Below, one piece after another: positions 35,284 to 42,828 of a stretch of 64,000 bases of DNA. Each line of letters opens with the position of its first letter. The first letter of the stretch is position 1. The position numbers were made by a program, and so were the translations under genes. The notes beneath the pieces are model-generated. The model did no database searches, had not been told where the DNA came from, and saw only the letters and a list, made by a program, of their open reading frames with translations. This DNA is from Zobellia nedashkovskayae (lineage in GTDB: Bacteria > Bacteroidota > Bacteroidia > Flavobacteriales > Flavobacteriaceae), in the NCBI RefSeq assembly GCF_015330125.1, contig NZ_JADDXR010000002.1, positions 744,001-808,000 of the forward strand, given 5' to 3'.

Positions 35284-35874
35284 ATGACAATGAAGCAAAC
35301 AAAACAAATAACCAAATTCTTTCAGAAAAATATTGCTGGTAAAAAAGTATTATCACTTTTCATAATTACCAATGTAGTATATGTATTCATGCTTACTGTT
35401 ACTATTCCCAAAACAATGGAATTTTCAAATGGAATGAAATTGCTTGATATGCTACCAATGGGATATGACTTCAATTATGTCGACCAACTATTCAACACAC
35501 TCGGAGAAATTGGACGTAAGACTTATTTAAGCAATCAAATACCTGTGGATATGGTTTATCCATTTTTATTTGGAATAAGTTATTGCTTAGTACTTGCCTA
35601 TTTTCTTAACAAACTCGACAAACTAAAAACGGTGTTGGCATATCTCTGTCTTTTGCCTTTATTAGCCGGAGCGATGGATTACGCTGAAAATATAGGAATC
35701 ATTGCTATACTCAACAGCTATCCCGAAATAGACCATAGTACTGTAACAATAACCAGTAGTTTCAGTCTTCTTAAGAGTACGATTACGACACTCTATTTCG
35801 TGATTTTAATAATATCGCTGGTAGCACTAGCAATTAGAACGCTGAGAATGGGTAAAAGTACCAAGTCCCATTAA
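35284..35874 (+). CDS. Four-helix membrane protein, paralogue of the one at 24783
   Basis: From the ATG at 35284 the protein is 196 residues, with the same four-segment topology as the protein at 24783-25358. They share GKKVL, LTxTIPK, NGMxLLDM, PVDMVYP, LFGISYCLVLAYF, ENIGII and TTLYF. A TTG at 35260 is in frame but adds nothing conserved. The two paralogues lie 10 kb apart in opposite orientation within the same accessory region, each with different neighbours. No family name is recognised. Confidence 0.75.
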   Translation: MTMKQTKQITKFFQKNIAGKKVLSLFIITNVVYVFMLTVTIPKTMEFSNGMKLLDMLPMGYDFNYVDQLFNTLGEIGRKTYLSNQIPVDMVYPFLFGISYCLVLAYFLNKLDKLKTVLAYLCLLPLLAGAMDYAENIGIIAILNSYPEIDHSTVTITSSFSLLKSTITTLYFVILIISLVALAIRTLRMGKSTKSH

Positions 35875-36023
35875 TGGAATGGGCTGTTAAGAATGATATT
35901 CAGTTCATTGGGGCAAAGTATAGCTATTGACCGCTATTTAGCACCATTAGCAAGAAAAACAAAGAGGTAAAAACAATCAAATTAGCACTGTAAATAGGCA
36001 TATAGTCACCTAATAAACTTACT

Positions 36024-36878
36024 ATGAGTAACGAACCAAAAAACCAGAAAAAAGTCCGGATAACGATACTGTTGTTTTTGGCGATTTTGACCTTGTTAAG
36101 TGTTATCTGTTATTATGCAATACTCAAGCTGAACCCTACAAGTATCTATGTCGGAGCTTTGATGATGTGCCCTGCACTTTCGGCCTTCATTACATTGAAG
36201 CTAATGAAAAGACCGATTTCAAGTCTTCCTTGGGGTCTTAAAGGCTTGAAAAACTTGCGCCTATCCTATTTGATTCCGGTAGCCTATATTATGATTTCCT
36301 ATGTATTGATTTGGGTTTTCGGTTTTGGAAATGTGCTCAATCAGGAAACTATCACCGAATGGTCGCAAGAATTAGGCATGGAAGGTTTCAGTAGTACTAT
36401 TATACTATTGACTATGATTGTTCTCTTATCTATTGTTGGTGTTGTAAAGAACATTGGTTCAACATTGGGCGAGGAAATAGGATGGCGGGGATTCTTCATC
36501 TACGAACTTCGGAAACTATTTTCCTTTGGCACTGTTTCTTTAATTAGTGGGGTAATTTGGGCGATATGGCATTGGCCAATTATCTTTTTAATTTACAAGG
36601 GAAGTGGAAGCCTCTTGCTTCACATTACAGCCTTTACAGTAATGATAGTGGCAATTTCGGTCATTTTGGCCTACTATACTTTTAAATCCAACAGCTTGTG
36701 GCCTGCGGCCCTATTTCATTCCGTACATAATATATTCATACAAAAGGTCTTCACACCCTTGACGATTACAAATGACCGCACTACTTTTTGGATAGATGAA
36801 TACGGACTCATGCTACCGATTATCACGACGCTATTTGCCATCTATTTTTGGCGAAAGGCGAAAGTTGAGCACTTATAA
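36024..36878 (+). CDS. CPBP family intramembrane glutamic endopeptidase-like protein
   Basis: The 284-residue protein has about eight hydrophobic segments and the three CPBP (Abi/CAAX protease) motifs: EEIGWRGFF with the paired Glu and Arg, the WAIWHWP block, and ALFHSVHN. Family members process prenylated proteins in eukaryotes. In bacteria they have varied roles, including bacteriocin self-immunity. The following serine hydrolase gene starts 31 bp after its stop, so they are likely coexpressed. The substrate is unknown. Confidence 0.85.
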   Translation: MSNEPKNQKKVRITILLFLAILTLLSVICYYAILKLNPTSIYVGALMMCPALSAFITLKLMKRPISSLPWGLKGLKNLRLSYLIPVAYIMISYVLIWVFGFGNVLNQETITEWSQELGMEGFSSTIILLTMIVLLSIVGVVKNIGSTLGEEIGWRGFFIYELRKLFSFGTVSLISGVIWAIWHWPIIFLIYKGSGSLLLHITAFTVMIVAISVILAYYTFKSNSLWPAALFHSVHNIFIQKVFTPLTITNDRTTFWIDEYGLMLPIITTLFAIYFWRKAKVEHL

Positions 36879-36909
36879 GTTTTCAGATAGTATAAAAAAC
36901 CACGGAATT

Positions 36910-37944
36910 ATGACAAAGCAAAAAGCAAAGCAAATACTCAGAATCCTATTTATAGCTGCAAGCATAGGCTCCCTGTTCTTCGTGCCATGGATTTTGGTAA
37001 AGGCATGGATTTTACCGTTACCCGATACGGTTCAAGAACAAGTAGACGAAGCCATTGGCCACGGGTTTGATGGTATGATTGCCTATGTCGACGAAGGGGG
37101 TAAACCACCTGCATTTTATGCAGGGGGTTGGAAAGACCGAGATAAGAAAATACCAGCCGACCCAAAAGCGCTGTTCAAAATTGCCAGTATCAGCAAGTTA
37201 TATGCGGCTGTTGCTGTCACAAAACTGGTCAAAGAAAAACGTTTGTCTTTGAATGAAACACTCGCAGAATACTTTCCAGAACTTGTAGGAAGAATTGAAA
37301 ATGCAGAAAAAATCACTCTTAGAATGATGGTGCAACATCGGAGTGGTATTCCCAATTTTACCGATAATCCCAAGTATTGGCAAAACGAAGAGGAAAATGG
37401 TGAAAAAGCGATTGACTTTGCCCTTGATTTACCGGCTAGTTTTGAACCTGATAAAGGCTACGAATATTCAAACACCAATTATCTGTTGCTTCGCAAAATT
37501 ATGGATGACGTATTAGGCTATAACCACCAACAGTATATCAAGGAGAAAATATTGATACCACTCGAACTGAAGAACACTTTTTTTTCGATAAACGAAGTCG
37601 ATTTAGATGATGTAATGAGTGGCTATTATGTTGGATATGATGAAGATTATAAAGCTAGAGAGAACGGAATGTTAGCTACTGCAGAAGACGTAGGTATATT
37701 TCTTAGGGCACTGAATGATGGTTCTGTTTTTGATGTAGGGGAACAGGAAATCTATCCCTATGAATACGAACATGGCGGTTTGGTTGTTGGCTATCAGAGT
37801 CTTGCAGAATACCACGAAGATATCGATACCGTTGTTGTCCAATTTATCAATACGACAGATTTTGAGGGATACGAATGGAACTTATCGGAAATTGTAATTA
37901 ACCGTATTGTCAAAATCCTGAAAAGGGAAGAAACCTTTCAATAG
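36910..37944 (+). CDS. Serine hydrolase (beta-lactamase/penicillin-binding protein-like)
   Basis: From the ATG at 36910 the 344-residue protein has one N-terminal membrane segment (about 9-30) followed by a class C beta-lactamase-like domain. The catalytic motifs are visible: SISK (SxxK), YSN in GYEYSNTNYL (YxN), and HGG in YEHGGLVVGY. The open frame continues upstream inside the CPBP gene, but that extension is not homologous. Such proteins include esterases, D-aminopeptidases and carboxypeptidases; anchored in the inner membrane, it would act in the periplasm. Confidence 0.88.
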   Translation: MTKQKAKQILRILFIAASIGSLFFVPWILVKAWILPLPDTVQEQVDEAIGHGFDGMIAYVDEGGKPPAFYAGGWKDRDKKIPADPKALFKIASISKLYAAVAVTKLVKEKRLSLNETLAEYFPELVGRIENAEKITLRMMVQHRSGIPNFTDNPKYWQNEEENGEKAIDFALDLPASFEPDKGYEYSNTNYLLLRKIMDDVLGYNHQQYIKEKILIPLELKNTFFSINEVDLDDVMSGYYVGYDEDYKARENGMLATAEDVGIFLRALNDGSVFDVGEQEIYPYEYEHGGLVVGYQSLAEYHEDIDTVVVQFINTTDFEGYEWNLSEIVINRIVKILKREETFQ

Positions 37945-38020
37945 GGACTAAAAGTATCCCCGATTGGCAAACGGGTAGGAAAACGCTCCATTTTTTTTAA
38001 CATTGTTTGACCAAAAATAA

Positions 38021-38048
38021 AAAAGCCGACTCCTAAAAGTCAGCTTTT
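38021..38048. terminator. Terminator hairpin beside the tRNA-Leu pseudogene
   Basis: AAAAGCCGACT pairs with AGTCAGCTTTT, with one mismatch. It corresponds in position to the terminator 3' of the intact tRNA-Leu at 42.6 kb. Confidence 0.75.
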
Positions 38049-38054
38049 TGTTTG

Positions 38055-38138
38055 TACCGGCGTAAAGATTCCAACTCTCTCGCACCTTGCGCAACTAAAT
38101 CCTAAGTCTAGAGTGTCTACCAATTCCACCACGCCTGC
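38055..38138 (-). pseudogene. tRNA-Leu(UAG) pseudogene
   Basis: The minus strand aligns along its full length with the intact tRNA-Leu at 42633-42714, including the anticodon loop CTTAGGA. The T arm is damaged: the T-loop reads TTGGAAT instead of TTCGAGT, and its stem no longer pairs. The acceptor 3' end is CGCCGGT and two bases are inserted. About 25 bp of upstream flank are also duplicated, up to about 38164. It is unlikely to yield a functional tRNA. Confidence 0.8.
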
Positions 38139-38164
38139 ATCTCCAAATTAAATTGGGAGGCAAT

Positions 38165-38540
38165 TTTTGTCGTTTCTCTGTTTCCTATTTTTGGTATTTC
38201 AATAATAGTTCTTACTGCACTTGCTGTCAGGTACAAATTAAACCTACCCATTATGATTGCATTGAGCTATGTTGTGGAGCTTATTAAGGCACTTCTTTTT
38301 ATTCCTTTTATCAATATCGGCGAAACACTTTTTGGAACGGCACATACCCTATTAACTTTTGAGGCTATAAAAGCAAGTTATGACCTTAGTTTTTGGAATA
38401 CGCTAAGTTCACTTTCATATGAATTACTCTGTGGTTTTGTAGGTTGGGGCTTAACTATTTTACCCGCTTCAATATTTTTTTACTTTTTATTGAAAGAAAT
38501 GTTAAAATTTTTCGTCAAAGATTCTAAATCAACCAAATGA
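38165..38540 (+). pseudogene. 5'-truncated DUF2062 family protein
   Basis: The frame reads back past the first Met (38253) to about 38165 with good family resemblance: FPIFGISIIVL, then VRYKLNLPIMIALSYVVE. This is the second half of the DUF2062 integral-membrane domain. Above 38165 the sequence is the flank of the duplicated tRNA-Leu, so the true N-terminus is absent. If translated from 38253 the product would be a 95-residue membrane fragment. Its last codons overlap the next gene's start by 4 bp, so it may still serve as a leader cistron. I treat it as a broken gene. Confidence 0.65.
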
Positions 38541-39211
38541 GTACAAACAAAACCATTCAATTTCTAGGATATCTAGGATTAATCGGATCAATTCTAGTCG
38601 GTATAGGAGAATATTTACTCCACTACTCCACTAATATTTTAGGTCATTCAGAGAATTATGAATTCTTTGCCTTTGTAGATTTAGATCATATGACTTTAGG
38701 TCATTTTTTAGCGGTCATTGGTCTACCCTTTTATTTTGCTGGGTACATTCATATATATCTAATGTTAAGATCAGGTAATGAAACATTAGCCAGATTGGTA
38801 CTCGCCATTGGCTTTATTGCCTTTGCCGTTGGAGGCATATGGATTGGATCTCGCTCTTCTATAGGTAACATTGTACATCTTAAAGATTCCATGAACCCAG
38901 AAGTTTATAAAGATCTGCTAGCGCATTATACAAATCATATGGAAGTATTAGTGCAAGCACTAAGGGTTATAGTTGCACTGTTATCTATTGTTTTCATTGT
39001 TGCCATACTTAAAGGCGGTACGTACTATAAAAAATGGATGGCAATTTTCAGTCCAATTGTTATCTTAATTGCTGTGGCACTTGTTGGTTTAGCAATCCCG
39101 TCTATTGGTCAACATACCTTACCAATTCTTATGAACATTACTCATTTTATACTTTTTAGCTTATCGCTATACCAACTACATATTCTTATAAAACCTTTAC
39201 ATAATGATTAA
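38537..39211 (+). CDS. Integral membrane protein, 224 aa (DUF6796-like)
   Basis: The protein has about six hydrophobic segments and a conserved-looking LDHMTLGHFLAVIGLPFYFAG stretch. The Asp/His pairs between helices 1 and 2 could be functional. I believe it matches DUF6796, but the assignment is from memory of its general pattern. It starts four bases inside the end of the DUF2062 fragment and ends eight bases inside the next gene, so translation is probably coupled. Confidence 0.65.
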   Translation: MSTNKTIQFLGYLGLIGSILVGIGEYLLHYSTNILGHSENYEFFAFVDLDHMTLGHFLAVIGLPFYFAGYIHIYLMLRSGNETLARLVLAIGFIAFAVGGIWIGSRSSIGNIVHLKDSMNPEVYKDLLAHYTNHMEVLVQALRVIVALLSIVFIVAILKGGTYYKKWMAIFSPIVILIAVALVGLAIPSIGQHTLPILMNITHFILFSLSLYQLHILIKPLHND

Positions 39212-40865
39212 AAAGCTACTTAAAATAATAGGTACACTCCTATTGATGATGATAATCTTAGTCTTTTTCAGATTCTGGCGAGATTCTGTTTCTGATAAAT
39301 ACGATGTTAGTATTGAATCGGAGAAAATACCTGAATTTTCAAATGTACCCTTAGACTTTGTTCATAAATACACTGGTGAAAAATCACTTCCATTAGCACC
39401 TTCAGCACTTATTGATATTGATAATGACAACATCGATGAAGTATTTTTTGGTGGAGGAATGAGCCAGGAAGATGCCATTTACGCATATCGAAATAATGAA
39501 TTCGTACTAGTTTCAGAAGAAGTTGGTTTACCAAAAAAAGGCAACACCACAACTTCATTAGGAGTTGTTTCTGGAGATATGGACAATAATGGCTTTACTG
39601 ACCTTATTATTGCTCGCGAAGATGGTCTTCGTATTTACTATAATGATGGTAAAACGTTTACAGAAACAATCATTAATACACCTGTAAATAAAAAATCATC
39701 TCCTGCAGGAATTACCCTTGGTGATATTGATAAGGACGGAGATTTAGATATTTTCTTAGCTACCTACTTGCACAAAGAACTGATGGAGGGGCAAAACATT
39801 TTTGAACGCTATGATTATGGCTCTACAAGTGAGTTATTATTAAACAACGGTGATAATACTTTTAAGAGTATTACGAAAGCTGCTGGCTTAGACTACATAC
39901 ATAATACTTTTCAAGGGGTTTTAGTAGATATTGACAATGACTCTTGGTTAGATCTTGTTGTAGTTCATGATACCGGCGAAGCTAGAACATATAAAAATAA
40001 CGGTGATTTGACTTTTACTATGAAATCGAATCCGTTAACTGGTAAGTTCGCTTACCCAATGGGACTTGCAGTTGGTGATTATAATAATGACGGCTTGGTA
40101 GATTTTATGTTCTCTAATGTTGGTACTACCGCCCCAAATTTTATGGCAAGCGGTGACATTAAGGATAAATCCCTTTTTAATGATAAATGGATTCTGTTTA
40201 AAAATGAGGGCAATTTTAAATTTACCGATGCCGCAGAAGAGGCTAAAATTGCTGATTATGAGTTTTCATGGGGATGCACTTTTGCCGACATGAATAATGA
40301 CGGACTACAAGATTTGATAGTTGCAGAAAATTATGTCGATTTTCCTTTCAGTAAAATATTTAAACTACCTGGGCGATTATTGATTCAAAAAGAAGACCAC
40401 ACTTTTGTACCAACAGAAACAGAAAGTGGTGTTGAAAATCCTTTGTATGGTATAACCGCACTTGTAAGTGATTTTAATGCTGATGGACATTTAGACCTTA
40501 TTTGGACCAATATAGATGGACCTTCAAATGCTTTTATCAATAAAGGAAATGCTAACAATTTTGTACAAGTAGATTTAGCAGATGCTGCAGAAGCTATGGG
40601 AGCTAAAGTTACCGTTGTTACACCAGATGAAACTTATACCGATTGGCTGGTAACCGGTGAAGGATTAGCGAGTGATCAAACGGCACTACTTCACTTTGGA
40701 TTAGGCAAAACTCAGCATATCGACAAAATAACGGTAGCCTATTCAAATGGTCATAAAGACGAGATTATTTCGCCTAAAATTAATTCGGTTGTAGATGTTA
40801 TCAAAGAACGTAATCTACAAATAGCAAATGATACTGTAGCAACAAACTTGAAAACAAAAAAATGA
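39204..40865 (+). CDS. CRTAC1-type FG-GAP/VCBS repeat protein
   Basis: The 553-residue protein has an N-terminal membrane anchor (about residues 7-23) and then six or more FG-GAP/VCBS repeats with calcium-binding DxDxDG-like loops (DIDNDNIDEVFF, DIDKDGDLDIFLA, DYNNDGLVDFMF, DMNNDGLQDLIVA, DFNADGHLDLIW). It ends in an ASPIC/UnbV domain (GAKVTVVTP... LHFGLGKTQHIDKI). The beta-propeller is expected outside the cytoplasm, where it may bind proteins or glycans. Related proteins accompany SusD-like or gliding-secretion cargo, but no such genes are here. It sits in a chain of overlapping genes. Confidence 0.88.
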   Translation: MIKKLLKIIGTLLLMMIILVFFRFWRDSVSDKYDVSIESEKIPEFSNVPLDFVHKYTGEKSLPLAPSALIDIDNDNIDEVFFGGGMSQEDAIYAYRNNEFVLVSEEVGLPKKGNTTTSLGVVSGDMDNNGFTDLIIAREDGLRIYYNDGKTFTETIINTPVNKKSSPAGITLGDIDKDGDLDIFLATYLHKELMEGQNIFERYDYGSTSELLLNNGDNTFKSITKAAGLDYIHNTFQGVLVDIDNDSWLDLVVVHDTGEARTYKNNGDLTFTMKSNPLTGKFAYPMGLAVGDYNNDGLVDFMFSNVGTTAPNFMASGDIKDKSLFNDKWILFKNEGNFKFTDAAEEAKIADYEFSWGCTFADMNNDGLQDLIVAENYVDFPFSKIFKLPGRLLIQKEDHTFVPTETESGVENPLYGITALVSDFNADGHLDLIWTNIDGPSNAFINKGNANNFVQVDLADAAEAMGAKVTVVTPDETYTDWLVTGEGLASDQTALLHFGLGKTQHIDKITVAYSNGHKDEIISPKINSVVDVIKERNLQIANDTVATNLKTKK

Positions 40866-41137
40866 TAGAATCTCTAAAAAGAATGTTCAATAAAAGACCA
40901 GACGAATTCGATAAAGTTCCTGAAGGTGTTTGTCCTAATTGTTGGGGTGACCAAGAATATGGAAACGTAGTTCGTGAAAAATATAAGGATCTACAGATTG
41001 AAGTTAATAATCACAGTAGTAAACATGCCTTTATTCAAAATTTTGTGGTTACCCATTTAACAGGTATACAGCTAAAAAGTAAAGTTAGCGGTCTAGAGTG
41101 CCCCACTTGTCATATAACCCCTAAAAATGAAAGCTAG
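40862..41137 (+). CDS. Small zinc-ribbon-like protein, 91 aa
   Basis: Two Cys pairs, CPNCWGDQEYG at about residues 22-25 and CPTCHITP at about 80-83, frame a helical middle and should bind one zinc ion. There is no signal peptide. It overlaps the CRTAC1 gene by four bases (ATGA) and the next membrane protein gene by eleven, so it is translationally coupled to both. No named family is recognised. The ribbon could mediate protein or nucleic acid contacts. Confidence 0.65.
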   Translation: MIESLKRMFNKRPDEFDKVPEGVCPNCWGDQEYGNVVREKYKDLQIEVNNHSSKHAFIQNFVVTHLTGIQLKSKVSGLECPTCHITPKNES

Positions 41138-41510
41138 TACTACTTTATTCTGGGTTATAAATATGCTATTCCTCATCGGTCTTTTTGGTGCGGGTAGTCT
41201 AGTTATTACAGAATTTACAACAGGTGATGGCTGCCCCAAATTTGGGGCTGTGCCCGCCTGTTTAATCATCTTAATATGTTTTATACTTCCCTTTATTTCG
41301 CATTTGCTTAAAAAATGGAATCTCATTTATTTCTTATTTACCGGTATTGCAGTACTAATTGCTTTAGTGGCATCGGTAATGCAGTTTATAGGTAATGCAG
41401 AATGCCCTAAAACTGATTCAGGAATACCTATGTGTTATATATCGTTACTGATTTTCACATCACTTATCATCCTTAAAAAAATTCAACTTAATTCTTCAAA
41501 TAAGAAATAA
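41127..41510 (+). CDS. Small integral membrane protein with cysteine pairs, 127 aa
   Basis: Four hydrophobic segments (about 5-25, 43-58, 66-88 and 99-116) are joined by short loops. Two loops hold similarly spaced cysteines, TTGDGCPKFGAVPAC and GNAECPKTDSGIPMC. The repeated 'CPK...PxC' design suggests an internal duplication of a two-helix unit with a disulfide or metal site in each outer loop. It is the last gene of the overlapping set that begins at 38165. I do not recognise a family. Confidence 0.65.
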   Translation: MKASTTLFWVINMLFLIGLFGAGSLVITEFTTGDGCPKFGAVPACLIILICFILPFISHLLKKWNLIYFLFTGIAVLIALVASVMQFIGNAECPKTDSGIPMCYISLLIFTSLIILKKIQLNSSNKK

Positions 41511-41653
41511 TCTCACAAAGAGAACCAAAGTCCTTGAGGTGCTTGGGAAATGCTATTGAAAATTTGAAGTGATTTGCATGTTGAATCGAAAGAATTATTT
41601 AAACAAAGTGACCCTACTATTTTAGAAATAATTACGGATACAAGCCTAATGTA

Positions 41654-42307
41654 ATGAGAGGAAGAATTATAGCGACTTTGACAGATTACAAATATGTAAT
41701 TGCGCTGGTTAGCGTGTTCAATTTTTTATTAACACCTATTCACATTGCAGTAAGCGGATTTAATCCAGGTTACGTAATCGTAACAAATTTTACTTTGGTG
41801 ATTTTAGGGAGTTCACTTATTGCTTCAACAAAATTGACAAAGGCGTTTACCTATGTTCTGGGCTTGCTTACATTAACCGCAATTTGGATGGAGTTTGCCC
41901 ATGAAGGGTCCAAACCGCTCACAATTTTTAGACTGGTCATTTCGTTTGCACTTTTTACTAACTTATGCATCTTATTACTTGGCCAACTTCGGAAAATTAA
42001 ACAGGTTAACCTTCAATTTATTCTGATGCCCATTTTAGGGTTTCTTTTTTTAGGGCTTATTGGAGGAATTCTTTTTGAAGCAATTGATATTGCCGACCCA
42101 AATTCATTCAGACGCGTAGCTCACTTTTATAGCTATAGTTTTTACTATTTCAGCTTTATCAGCATTACCACAGTAGGTTATGGAGATATTACTCCGTTAA
42201 CCGCTCCAGCTCAATCTCTTACTCTTGTTCTAAATATTATTGGTCAGTTTTATTTGGCCATAGTCATTGCTGTTTTTGTCGGAAAATATATTAATGTGAA
42301 ATCGTAA
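41654..42307 (+). CDS. Potassium channel-like protein (two-pore-helix Ion_trans_2)
   Basis: The 217-residue protein has five or six hydrophobic segments. The last two flank the pore signature ISITTVGYGDITPLT, the canonical K+ selectivity filter TVGYGD. There is no cytoplasmic RCK or cyclic-nucleotide domain after the last helix, so gating is probably intrinsic. It stands 143 bp after the previous gene; that gap contains a short tail-like frame ending at 41653 that may be a gene remnant. It is the last protein gene of the accessory region. Confidence 0.88.
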   Translation: MRGRIIATLTDYKYVIALVSVFNFLLTPIHIAVSGFNPGYVIVTNFTLVILGSSLIASTKLTKAFTYVLGLLTLTAIWMEFAHEGSKPLTIFRLVISFALFTNLCILLLGQLRKIKQVNLQFILMPILGFLFLGLIGGILFEAIDIADPNSFRRVAHFYSYSFYYFSFISITTVGYGDITPLTAPAQSLTLVLNIIGQFYLAIVIAVFVGKYINVKS

Positions 42308-42475
42308 ATCCTATAACACCCCTTTAGTATAGTCTTTTCTATTGCCGCGTCTTTCAGTTTTATAAATTATGAGTGGGTAACTTTCAGTGACTATTGAATT
42401 GATGGCTATAGGTTTAACCACCGTGGTAGTACTAAGGGTAAACTGAATTAAGCGGGAAAATTACACCCATAAAAA

Positions 42476-42525
42476 AAGCCTCTCAGTTTCCTGAAAGGCT
42501 TCTGGTTGTACAGGCGGAGAGACTC
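42476..42525 (-). repeat. Terminator hairpin plus tRNA-Leu 3'-end remnant
   Basis: A hairpin (AAGCCT...AGGCTT, 42476-42501) is followed at 42507-42525 by a 19-base identical copy of the intact tRNA-Leu 3' end (T-stem side, acceptor and partial CCA). The rest of a tRNA is absent. It lies about 110 bp from the real tRNA, in the same orientation. Confidence 0.75.
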
Positions 42526-42543
42526 CCCGAGGCTGCGCTCGGG
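42526..42543. repeat. Short GC-rich hairpin (REP-like)
   Basis: CCCGAG pairs with CTCGGG around a six-base loop. It is much more GC-rich than its surroundings and joins directly to the tRNA remnant. It resembles the small dispersed hairpins seen between flavobacterial genes. Between 42308 and 42632 I see only these repeats and no gene. Confidence 0.4.
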
Positions 42544-42596
42544 ACAGGCTTCTCAACTCTCCTTATTTCATATTTTATTCAAAACTTCATAAAACT

Positions 42597-42627
42597 AAAA
42601 AAGCTTCTCGGTTAAGAGAAGCTTTTT
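42597..42627. terminator. Intrinsic terminator of tRNA-Leu
   Basis: AAAAGCTTCTC pairs with GAGAAGCTTTT. It lies immediately 3' of the tRNA on the minus strand and is followed there by T residues. Confidence 0.85.
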
Positions 42628-42632
42628 GTTTG

Positions 42633-42714
42633 TACAGGCGGAGAGACTCGAACTCTCACACCTTGCGGCACTAGATCCTAAGTCTAGCGTGTCTACCAAT
42701 TCCACCACGCCTGC
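42633..42714 (-). tRNA. tRNA-Leu (anticodon UAG)
   Basis: The minus strand folds into a class II tRNA of 82 bases. The acceptor is GCAGGCG with CGCCTGT and discriminator A. The anticodon loop is CTTAGGA, giving UAG. The variable arm is long and the T-loop is TTCGAGT. The next bases CA partly encode the CCA end. This is the intact member of the four related tRNA-Leu sequences in the window. Confidence 0.96.
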
Positions 42715-42828
42715 ATTTCCAATTCTAAATTGGGATGCAAATATAGTGCAAAATTTCAATTCTCTAAATTTTCTATCATTTAAAAACGTTCTTTTTCGTA
42801 TTTTTAAAATACACCCTAAATTTGCTAC

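Noticed and set aside
36024..37944. CPBP protein plus serine hydrolase as a bacteriocin-immunity or defence system
   Set aside because: Neither a bacteriocin precursor nor a toxin gene is adjacent, and both families are very broad.
41511..41653. Tail-like frame (ESKELFKQSDPTILEI) before the potassium channel gene
   Set aside because: Fewer than 30 codons after an in-frame stop; possibly a gene remnant, but not supportable.
24411..42714. The accessory region as an intact prophage or conjugative element
   Set aside because: No integrase, structural, replication or transfer gene is visible; only tRNA remnants suggest past insertion.
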